Shown here one piece after another: positions 42,570-48,288 of a stretch of 48,288 nucleotides of DNA (position 1 is its first letter; the number at the start of each line of letters is the position of its first letter). The stretch is from Fusobacterium_C necrophorum (lineage in GTDB: Bacteria; Fusobacteriota; Fusobacteriia; Fusobacteriales; Fusobacteriaceae), in NCBI RefSeq assembly GCF_900104395.1, contig NZ_FMXX01000020.1, one strand, 5' to 3'. The position numbers and the translations under genes were made by a program. The notes beneath the pieces are model-generated. The model had not been told where the DNA came from, made no database searches, and saw only the letters and a program-made list of their open reading frames with translations.

Positions 42570-43283
42570 TTATTCCTGAAAAGTTTCCAAAGCTATCTTC
42601 ATCATATTGATAAAAGCCGTTTGTCTTTCCTCTGCCGTTGTTTGCTTTTTAGAAATAAAAGAATCCGAAATGGTCAGAAGACAAGCAGCATTTTTTCCTA
42701 ACACTCTCGCATTGTGAAATAACGCAAATGCCTCCATTTCTACACATAAACAGCCATGTTTTTTATGAATTTCTTGGTAACTGTCTACATTCCGTTCTGC
42801 ATAAAAAACATCGCTGGAGTGGATAGTTCCAACAGTAACAGGAATATTCAATTTTTGTGCTGCATTTAAAATGTTACGATTCAATTGACTACTTGGCTCC
42901 GTCACATCTTTATCATAGCCGTTTTGAGTCTTTGCAAAACTGGATTCACTCCATGCACTGTCTGCTAAAACAATATCAAACAAATCCAGCTTCTTTACAT
43001 AAGAGCCGGCGGATCCCACTCGAATGATATTTTCCACCCCATACTGCGTGTATAGCTCATAAGAGTAAATTCCTATGGAAGGCATTCCCATTCCGGAAGC
43101 CATTATGGTGATTTCCTTTCCTTTGTATTCCCCTGTAAAAGCAAACATATTCCGAATAGAATTCACCAAAACTACATTGTCCAAAAAAGTATCCGCAATA
43201 AATTTTGCTCTTAAGGGATCTCCCGGCATCAAAACATTTTTAGCAATTTCTCCCATTGCTGCTTGGTTATGTGGTGTTGCCAT
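42570..43283 (-). CDS. deoD: Purine nucleoside phosphorylase, DeoD type
   Basis: Hexameric enzyme cleaving purine (deoxy)nucleosides with phosphate. It starts with TPHNQAAMGEIAKNVLMPGDPLRA, then GMGMPSIGIYSYEL, RVGSAGSY and CVEMEAFALF. The catalytic aspartate is in TISDSFIS. 237 residues. 11 bases after cdd. Confidence 0.96.
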   Translation of the reverse strand: MATPHNQAAMGEIAKNVLMPGDPLRAKFIADTFLDNVVLVNSIRNMFAFTGEYKGKEITIMASGMGMPSIGIYSYELYTQYGVENIIRVGSAGSYVKKLDLFDIVLADSAWSESSFAKTQNGYDKDVTEPSSQLNRNILNAAQKLNIPVTVGTIHSSDVFYAERNVDSYQEIHKKHGCLCVEMEAFALFHNARVLGKNAACLLTISDSFISKKQTTAEERQTAFINMMKIALETFQE

Positions 43284-43294
43284 TTCCTCCTCCT

Positions 43295-43693
43295 TTATAA
43301 ATCCTCGCTTGTAAATGCCATAGGCATTAACTCCAAAATATTAGTAATTTTTACTTTCCCTTTGGTTCCAAGAACAATTGGTGTTTCCTTATTTAAGAGT
43401 TCCACTAAAACCTGTCTGCAAGCTCCACAAGGTGTAATCAGAGTATCTCCTTGTCCGACAATGGCAATGGCCTCAATATCCGTCTGTCTATAGCCATGAG
43501 AGTAAACTTGAAAAATTGCATTTCTTTCTGCACAATTTGTCAATCCATAAGAAGCATTTTCAACATTTGCTCCAATAAAATAGTTTCCATCTTTTGTCTT
43601 CACACAGGAACCTACATGAAAATGAGAATATGGTGCATATGCATTATCCATTGCCTTATATGCCATTTCCAATATGTCTTTATATTTTTCCAT
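43295..43693 (-). CDS. cdd: Cytidine deaminase
   Basis: A small tetrameric zinc enzyme converting (deoxy)cytidine to (deoxy)uridine. The zinc and catalytic residues are in TNCAERNAIF and TPCGACRQVL. AYAPYSHFHVGS opens the fold. 132 residues. It feeds the uridine phosphorylase of the same operon. Confidence 0.96.
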   Translation of the reverse strand: MEKYKDILEMAYKAMDNAYAPYSHFHVGSCVKTKDGNYFIGANVENASYGLTNCAERNAIFQVYSHGYRQTDIEAIAIVGQGDTLITPCGACRQVLVELLNKETPIVLGTKGKVKITNILELMPMAFTSEDL

Positions 43694-43707
43694 TTCCTAT
43701 CCTCCCA

Positions 43708-44931
43708 TTAAAACATAGTAATAAGACCTACAATCATCGCACTTAACACACTTACTACAAATCCCCCAATCATAGCTCGAAAGACAAGTCTAGATAAAAT
43801 TCCTCTCTTTTCTGGACACAATGCGGAAATTCCTGCAATACAGATACCCATACTGGATATATTTGCAAATCCTGCCAAAGAAATTGATAAAATTAAAGCT
43901 GTTCGATATTCTAAACCCTGAATAATAGTTCCCAATCTTTGAAAAGCCACAAATTCATTTAAAACCAATTTGCTTCCCAATAATTCTCCTGCCAAAAATA
44001 TATCATTTCCAGATAAGCCCATCAAAAATCCCAAAGGAGAAAACAAGTAGGCAAAAATATTTTCTAATTTCAATACACCAACTCCCATATTTTCTCCTAT
44101 CACTCCCAGTAATCCATTTACAAGAGCAACAAGACCAATCACGGCAATCAAAGAAGCTCCTATCGCCAAAGCTGAATGCATTCCGTTCATAGCTCCTTCT
44201 GTTACAGCACCAATTAAATTTTCATTATTTCCCTTATTATCCATACTGACATCTGTAACTTCTTTTGCTATCTCTATCTCAGGATAAATAATTTTAGAGA
44301 TAGCAATACTTCCCATAGGAACTAAAGTACTTGCAATCAAAAGATATTCCATAGGAATCCCTAAGGCCACATAGCCTCCAATAATTGTTGCTGACATACT
44401 TCCCATTCCGGAAACAAGCACAACCATCATTTCACTTTCCGTCATCATTCCAAGATATTTACTGACTAAAATGGGGCTTTCTGTTTGTCCTAAAAACATA
44501 TTGGCTACAGCAACGAAAGTTTCCACTTGTGAAGTTCCTAACAATTTTCCAATCCCTTTTCCAATCATTTTAACAATAAAGCTCAACACTCCAAGATAAT
44601 ATAAAGCTCCTACCAATGAAGATAAAAATATAATATTTCCTAAAACCTGAATAGCAAATATAAAACCAGTTGGAGCATTTGCAAATCCTAAGCTTCCAAA
44701 CACAAATGCAATTCCATCTTTTCCATAATCCAGTATTTTGGTTACACCCTCAGATACTTTTGACACAACCAGTTTTCCAAGAGGAAATTTGACCAATAAA
44801 AAAGCTATTATGAATTGTACTGCTATTGCTTTTAATATAATTTCTTTTTTCACTTCTTTTCGGTGCTTCGATATGGCATACATACATATAAAAATAAGTA
44901 CAATTCCCAAAATATTCATTGCTATTTTCAT
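43708..44931 (-). CDS. nupC: Concentrative nucleoside transporter (NupC family)
   Basis: A 407-residue inner-membrane symporter. Multiple membrane segments, with GQTESPILVSKYL and SGNDIFLAGELLGSKLVLNE-like substrate-site blocks, and GFANISSMGICIAG near the end. It brings nucleosides into the cell for the enzymes encoded around it. CNT carriers use protons or sodium; which one is not evident. Confidence 0.95.
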   Translation of the reverse strand: MKIAMNILGIVLIFICMYAISKHRKEVKKEIILKAIAVQFIIAFLLVKFPLGKLVVSKVSEGVTKILDYGKDGIAFVFGSLGFANAPTGFIFAIQVLGNIIFLSSLVGALYYLGVLSFIVKMIGKGIGKLLGTSQVETFVAVANMFLGQTESPILVSKYLGMMTESEMMVVLVSGMGSMSATIIGGYVALGIPMEYLLIASTLVPMGSIAISKIIYPEIEIAKEVTDVSMDNKGNNENLIGAVTEGAMNGMHSALAIGASLIAVIGLVALVNGLLGVIGENMGVGVLKLENIFAYLFSPLGFLMGLSGNDIFLAGELLGSKLVLNEFVAFQRLGTIIQGLEYRTALILSISLAGFANISSMGICIAGISALCPEKRGILSRLVFRAMIGGFVVSVLSAMIVGLITMF

Positions 44932-44969
44932 AATTTTTTATCTCTCCTGTATTTATTTTCTGTTGAATA

Positions 44970-45821
44970 TCATTTCAAATAAGGCTGTAATGCTTCTCTT
45001 CGAGATTTTATCTGGTTTTCAGCATCTCCAAATTTTCCATTGTAGATTGCACTTTCAAAAGCTCCATACATTGGATTTGGAAATAGAATAAAACGACTTC
45101 CGAATTCTTCTGCAAGTTCTTCCACTCTACGATTTCGATCTTCTACTGATTTTTTTGAAAATTCATCAAAATCAGATAAATTGTCTCCGAATAGCATAAT
45201 AAGATTGGTATGATTTTTTACATATTCTCTTCGATTCATCTTTCCTGACTTATCCTGAGCATTTTTCAATAGAACATGATCTCTCCCTTGAACAGGTATT
45301 CCAATTTTTTCTAAATTCATAATAGTTGCGTCCAGTTGTTCTTCTGTTCTATCAGAAATATAATAAATTTCCACTTTATTTTTATTAGCAAATTCCAAAA
45401 ACTCCTTTGCTCCCGGAACAGCCTTTGCCTCCATTTTATTCACCCATTCATTCCATGTATTCGGTTCATATGCTCTTCCCTGTAAAATATTCTCTGCCGA
45501 ATAAGGACTGTTATCAATTACTGTCTCATCTAAATCTAAAACAATCGAATATGGTTTTTTGCTAGGAGTCTTTAGATGCTTTACCAGTCTTTCTTTTGCA
45601 ATATTGTATCCCTGAATATATAAAGCTTTTACTTCTCCGGCTGTTTGATACCAGTTTGTAGCTAACATATTTTGCTGTGAGCGAAGTTCATGATAAGAAA
45701 TACAAATAGTTTTTTCCTGTACTGCTTTTGTTGGTACTGTCTGGCAAGCTGTTATAAAAAAACTTGTTCCTAATAAAAAAATCTTCATAGATGTAGACAA
45801 TATCCTGTTTCTAAGTTTCAT
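44970..45821 (-). CDS. Lipoprotein e(P4)-type acid phosphatase / 5'-nucleotidase
   Basis: 283 residues. The signal peptide ends in the lipobox ITAC, with the cysteine near residue 26. VLDLDETVIDNS is the HAD nucleophile motif (Asp-X-Asp-X-Thr), YISDRTEEQ the second, and LFGDNLSDFDEF the metal site. In Haemophilus the e(P4) enzyme removes phosphate from nucleotides and NMN at the outer membrane. Lying between udp and nupC, it probably makes importable nucleosides. Confidence 0.92.
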   Translation of the reverse strand: MKLRNRILSTSMKIFLLGTSFFITACQTVPTKAVQEKTICISYHELRSQQNMLATNWYQTAGEVKALYIQGYNIAKERLVKHLKTPSKKPYSIVLDLDETVIDNSPYSAENILQGRAYEPNTWNEWVNKMEAKAVPGAKEFLEFANKNKVEIYYISDRTEEQLDATIMNLEKIGIPVQGRDHVLLKNAQDKSGKMNRREYVKNHTNLIMLFGDNLSDFDEFSKKSVEDRNRRVEELAEEFGSRFILFPNPMYGAFESAIYNGKFGDAENQIKSRREALQPYLK

Positions 45822-45853
45822 TTTTTTCCTCCTAAAACTATCTTCATTGTTTT

Positions 45854-46624
45854 TTACTTTCGATCTTTCTTGATTAGATTCCTAATTGCTTGTACTGTTA
45901 ATTTAATTGCCGCTTCCGTATCATGAATCACAGGATTTTCCAATCCAAGTTTTTCTCTTTCTTGGTTTGCCACCACTAAAAAAGAAGAGCCAACTCGAAC
46001 CTTTAAATAATTCCCAACAATAAATAAAGCAGCAGACTCCATTTCCGAGGCTTTACATCCCATTCGAATCCAAGCTTCCCACTTATTTTCCAACTCATAG
46101 CTGACAGGCTTCGTAGATGGCTCATGTTGTCCATAAAAAGCATCTTTACATTGTACTACTCCTACATGATACTTTTCCTTTAATTGATTTGCTGCCTCTA
46201 CTAAAGCATTTGTAACTTCCAAATCTGCTACAGCCGGATATTCAATCGGAGCATATTCCTTACTAGTCCCTTCCATTCGAATCGCTCCCGTAGCAATTAC
46301 AATATCTCCTCCCATAATTTCCTTTTGCATTCCACCACAGGTACCCACTCTTAGAAAGGTTTTTGCACCACATTTTACTAACTCTTCCATAGCAATAGCA
46401 GCAGAAGGGCCTCCAATTCCCGTAGAAGTGACACTGACCTTAACTCCATCTAAATATCCTGTGTACGTGACATACTCTCTATTGTCAGCTATCAATTTTG
46501 CATCCTCAAAATGCTTAGCAATTTTAGCACAACGCTTAGGATCTCCCGGTAAAATAACATATTCTCCCACCTCTCCATTTCTTAATCCAATATGATATTG
46601 TACTCCTTCTTCCGCATATTTCAT
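45854..46624 (-). CDS. udp: Uridine phosphorylase
   Basis: Cleaves uridine (and deoxyuridine) with phosphate. LPGDPKRCAKIAKHF, STGIGGPSAAIAMEEL, RVGTCGGMQ and ASEMESAALFIVG are the family blocks. The start at 46624 has AGGAGG seven bases upstream and gives 256 residues. A further in-frame ATG at 46696 lies within the promoter region and is rejected. It is the first gene of the nucleoside operon. Confidence 0.95.
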   Translation of the reverse strand: MKYAEEGVQYHIGLRNGEVGEYVILPGDPKRCAKIAKHFEDAKLIADNREYVTYTGYLDGVKVSVTSTGIGGPSAAIAMEELVKCGAKTFLRVGTCGGMQKEIMGGDIVIATGAIRMEGTSKEYAPIEYPAVADLEVTNALVEAANQLKEKYHVGVVQCKDAFYGQHEPSTKPVSYELENKWEAWIRMGCKASEMESAALFIVGNYLKVRVGSSFLVVANQEREKLGLENPVIHDTEAAIKLTVQAIRNLIKKDRK

Positions 46625-46640
46625 TTCTTGACCTCCTATT

Positions 46641-46667
46641 TTGTATAAAAAATTGTATACTTGTTTA
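46641..46667. promoter_or_regulatory. Direct repeats in the udp leader, candidate GntR-type operator
   Basis: TTGTATA at 46641-46647 and again at 46653-46659, with the related TTGTTTA at 46661-46667. They lie about 20-50 bases past the udp -10 box, a good place for repression. The second repeat continues to form GTATAC. Assignment to the nearby GntR regulator is inference. Confidence 0.4.
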
Positions 46668-46686
46668 TTAACTTGTCTTTTTTTAG

Positions 46687-46716
46687 AATATATCATACAA
46701 TCCGTTTAGATGTCAA
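46687..46716 (-). promoter_or_regulatory. Promoter of the nucleoside operon
   Basis: Perfect TTGACA (46711-46716), 18-base spacer, TATATT (46687-46692) on the minus strand, just after the GntR gene. The strong consensus implies it needs a repressor for control. Confidence 0.72.
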
Positions 46717-46734
46717 TCATTTTTATATCATTTT

Positions 46735-47457
46735 TTATTTTCTTCGGATAATGCTTATATGAGAATGTTCTACTGGGATATAATGTTTCTGATAAGCAAC
46801 GGGATATTTATTTTTTGTATACAATGCTTCCTGAAGGAGATGAATTTCTTTTTCCTTGCATAGTTCGTATTTCATTTCATAAAAATTATCCAATGTTGAC
46901 TGAAGAAGGTGAATCTCTGAGCGTCTTACTTTTAAATATATTTCTTCTGTTAAATATTTCAATAATTTTTTTTCATCAGACAAATCAATTTTTTCTTCTA
47001 ATATAGTTTCAATGGGAAGAATGGATAAAGTATAGGCAACTCCCTTTCCTTGACTTTTGTACCAAATATCCGCATACAGCACGACACTGGATTTCCGTTC
47101 CAATACTTTGTTGGAATATTCCGCTCCCGTCTCAAGACGAAATTCTATTTCCATTTCTTCTACTGGCATGTTTAAAACAGAATACACCGGATTCTCCAAG
47201 CTTTCCAATCCTTTTTCCCATTTTTGAACTGTTCCAATAATAAAATTTCCCTTTCCCTGAATATTTTTAATAATTCCATCCTCTTGTAAAAGATACAATG
47301 CCTGTCGTAAAGTAGTTCTACTGACTCCCATTTGCTTAGCTAACTTTGGCTCTGTGGGAAGCTTCCCCTCCAGTGAAAATTCTCCTGCTTCTATCATGGA
47401 AAACAAACGATTGTATATTGTAACACATCTCGGACTTTTCTTTTTTTCTATAATCAT
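46735..47457 (-). CDS. GntR-family transcriptional regulator with a UTRA-like domain
   Basis: 240 residues. The N-terminal winged helix (about 8-75) has YNRLFSMIEAGEF, KLPTEPKLAKQMGVSRTTLRQAL and the wing GIIKNIQGKGNFI. The rest (about 90-240), with ending HYIPVEHSHISIIRR, resembles the UTRA ligand-binding domain of HutC-type members. It is read into the nucleoside operon 110 bases downstream and is the obvious candidate regulator, presumably sensing a nucleoside or sugar phosphate. Own promoter at 47497-47525. Confidence 0.88.
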   Translation of the reverse strand: MIIEKKKSPRCVTIYNRLFSMIEAGEFSLEGKLPTEPKLAKQMGVSRTTLRQALYLLQEDGIIKNIQGKGNFIIGTVQKWEKGLESLENPVYSVLNMPVEEMEIEFRLETGAEYSNKVLERKSSVVLYADIWYKSQGKGVAYTLSILPIETILEEKIDLSDEKKLLKYLTEEIYLKVRRSEIHLLQSTLDNFYEMKYELCKEKEIHLLQEALYTKNKYPVAYQKHYIPVEHSHISIIRRK

Positions 47458-47496
47458 TTTTTTGATTCCTCCATTTTTTCTTCTTTATTATTTTTT

Positions 47497-47525
47497 ATTA
47501 TAACTTATTTTAAAAGTCCTAACAA
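47497..47525 (-). promoter_or_regulatory. Promoter of the GntR-family gene
   Basis: TTGTTA (47520-47525), 17-base spacer, TATAAT (47497-47502), 39 bases before the ATG. Confidence 0.68.
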
Positions 47526-47616
47526 TAAAAACATTTCCCCTCCTCTTCCCAATTTAAAAATGAATTCTTTTGTCTTCTTGAAACATATCATTTTCTGAAA
47601 AACTTATAATATAAAA

Positions 47617-47644
47617 ACGAGGTATCTCGTGAAAGATACCTCGT
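47617..47644 (-). terminator. Terminator after the glycine-zipper lipoprotein gene
   Basis: A perfect 11-pair stem (47617-47627 with 47634-47644) and a six-base loop, followed on the minus strand by TTTTTAT. Lies 32 bases after the stop. Confidence 0.85.
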
Positions 47645-47675
47645 ATAAAATACACACAACTTCATAATAAATTCT

Positions 47676-47879
47676 CTATTTATTCTTGGTCATTTCTCCT
47701 GCTCCTGCTCCTAACGCTCCTCCTATTCCTGCTCCAATCGCAGTAGATCTTGCATCATTTCCCAATAGAGCTCCTACAGCAGCTCCCACGACAGCTCCTC
47801 CTGTCGCAGTTTTTTCGGTATGAGTACATCCGGCAAATATTCCAACCAATATTAAAACAACGAATAGCATTCTTTTCAT
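47676..47879 (-). CDS. Small glycine-zipper lipoprotein
   Basis: 67 residues. A signal peptide MKRMLFVVLILVGIFAGC ends in a lipobox with Cys18. The rest is a glycine/alanine-rich stretch (ATGGAVVGAAVGALLG and AIGAGIGGALGAGAGE) with GXXXG spacing, the pattern of the glycine-zipper outer-membrane lipoproteins (YMGG/OsmB-like). Such proteins are often stress-linked; no role can be given here. It is monocistronic, with its own promoter and terminator. Confidence 0.85.
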   Translation of the reverse strand: MKRMLFVVLILVGIFAGCTHTEKTATGGAVVGAAVGALLGNDARSTAIGAGIGGALGAGAGEMTKNK

Positions 47880-47911
47880 CTTTAAACCCTCCTTTTATTT
47901 ATATTATTTTT

Positions 47912-47939
47912 ATTATACTTCTTTTCTATAAAAAATCAA
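47912..47939 (-). promoter_or_regulatory. Promoter of the glycine-zipper lipoprotein gene
   Basis: TTGATT (47934-47939), 16-base spacer, TATAAT (47912-47917), 32 bases before the ATG. AGGAGG precedes the start codon. Confidence 0.65.
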
Positions 47940-47951
47940 GAAAATAAAAAA

Positions 47952-47991
47952 AGCCGATTGCAGATTTTAAAAAAATCTTTTGCAATCGGCT
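47952..47991. terminator. Long hairpin upstream of the transposase gene
   Basis: An 11-pair perfect outer stem (47952-47962 with 47981-47991) continues after a three-base bulge into five more pairs. T-runs follow on both sides, so it could terminate transcription in both directions. It stands between two divergent genes, where a terminator is not needed for them. It may shield the transposase from outside transcription or mark the element end. Confidence 0.6.
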
Positions 47992-48046
47992 CTCTTTTTC
48001 TGTAAAATTTAATTGCGAAAAAAAATACAGAAAGGAGCTACTTCTT

Positions 48047-48288
48047 ATGATTAAAGAAATATTACTCTTAACTAATCTAACACATATCTTCAATTTTATC
48101 AAGTCTTTTGTTGCGCATGAACATCTTGAATTTATCAAATTTTCTCTTGATAAATTTTTACTTTGTAGAGATATTAGCAAAGGTTTTGTTAAATATTCTT
48201 GTAAAAAATGCGGTCACTTTCATACTTTTCCTATCTCTTGCAAATCTAAACTCTGTCCTACTTGTGGTTTCAAATATTCTTCTGTTTG
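48047..48288 (+). CDS. Transposase with IS91-type zinc-binding domain, N-terminal part (runs off the right edge)
   Basis: 80 residues are visible, open to the window end. AAAGGAG lies ahead of the ATG. Near residues 60-75 the cysteine/histidine array CKKCGHFHTF, SCKSKLCPTCG matches the zinc-binding N-terminal domain of IS91-like and related transposases. The catalytic part is outside the window, so family and intactness cannot be judged. Being the only plus-strand gene here besides rpmB, it points to an inserted element beginning at this edge. Confidence 0.8.
   Translation, partial: MIKEILLLTNLTHIFNFIKSFVAHEHLEFIKFSLDKFLLCRDISKGFVKYSCKKCGHFHTFPISCKSKLCPTCGFKYSSV
48047..48288 (+). mobile_element. 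Left part of an insertion sequence (IS91-like zinc-finger transposase)
   Basis: Inferred from the transposase fragment. The true left end is not fixed. It could lie near the hairpin at 47952-47991 or between it and the ATG. No terminal repeat or target duplication can be tested without the right end. Confidence 0.5.

Noticed and set aside
46625..46696. Longer udp start at 46696
   Set aside because: It would put coding sequence across the likely transcription start, and the added 24 residues do not match the family; the ATG at 46624 has a strong ribosome site.
46815..46824. TTGTATACAA as a definite operator
   Set aside because: It lies inside the GntR coding region near its 3' end and could be due to codon choice; kept only as a supporting remark.
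47926..48180. Minus-strand open frame of 84 codons at the right edge
   Set aside because: Runs through the hairpin and opposite the transposase, whose cysteine motifs are clear on the plus strand.

Overview
The window is 48,288 bp of AT-rich chromosomal DNA from a Gram-negative-type anaerobe, most likely a Fusobacterium. Of the named species I would lean to the moderate-GC group around F. necrophorum, but this is inference from gene content and not a database match. The pointers are LPS inner-core genes (gmhB, three family-9 glycosyltransferases, an RfaY-like kinase), 'Gram-positive-like' genes in the same genome (Mini-RNase III, MutS2, a SigH-like sigma factor, DHH phosphoesterase), a nucleoside-fermenting operon and very AT-rich intergenic DNA. 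Almost every gene is on the minus strand. Only rpmB and a transposase fragment at the right edge are on the plus strand. Most of the window is core housekeeping DNA. I did not find a convincing undescribed defence or mobile system.

Layout from left to right (transcription mostly right to left). 1-620 is the start of tuf (EF-Tu), preceded by tRNA-Thr, tRNA-Glu and tRNA-Tyr with a near-consensus promoter and a possible attenuator. 1080-2626 holds a TYW1-like radical SAM protein and gpmA, then a second tRNA block (Val-Asp-Phe-Cys) with its own promoter. 3115-9878 is a run mutS2-ispD-cysS-mrnC-mreB-holB with short gaps or overlaps, so it is probably one operon. rpmB is transcribed the other way at 10060. 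10477-13023 holds a YfcC-type membrane carrier and a D-lactate-dehydrogenase-like gene whose promoter is overlapped by a perfect palindrome. rpsF-rpsR follow, with a structured leader.

13792-25259 is a division and cell-wall (dcw) cluster in the order gmhB-murF-mraY-murD-murG-murC-murB-ddl-ftsQ-ftsA-ftsZ. It makes the peptidoglycan precursor lipid II and the Z-ring. The usual ftsL, ftsI, murE and ftsW are absent from it. 25377-40532 is a long same-strand run that starts with LPS assembly genes (polysaccharide deacetylase, GT2, two GT9, RfaY-like kinase, GT9, joined by ATGA start-stop overlaps). It continues through recA-recX-tsaD, an exported two-domain protein, murA, rlmB, a SigH-like sigma factor, leuS and a DHH phosphoesterase, and ends at a strong terminator.

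40671-47457 is a nucleoside uptake and salvage unit: a GntR-family regulator, then uridine phosphorylase, an e(P4)-type lipoprotein phosphatase, a NupC transporter, cytidine deaminase, purine nucleoside phosphorylase, phosphopentomutase and deoxyribose-phosphate aldolase. Together they can strip phosphate from nucleotides outside the cytoplasm, import the nucleosides and feed the (deoxy)ribose into central metabolism. The right end has a small glycine-zipper lipoprotein and the start of a transposase with an IS91-type zinc-binding domain, separated by a long hairpin.

Starts were chosen from Shine-Dalgarno spacing and family alignment from memory. All family assignments rest on motifs read by eye.
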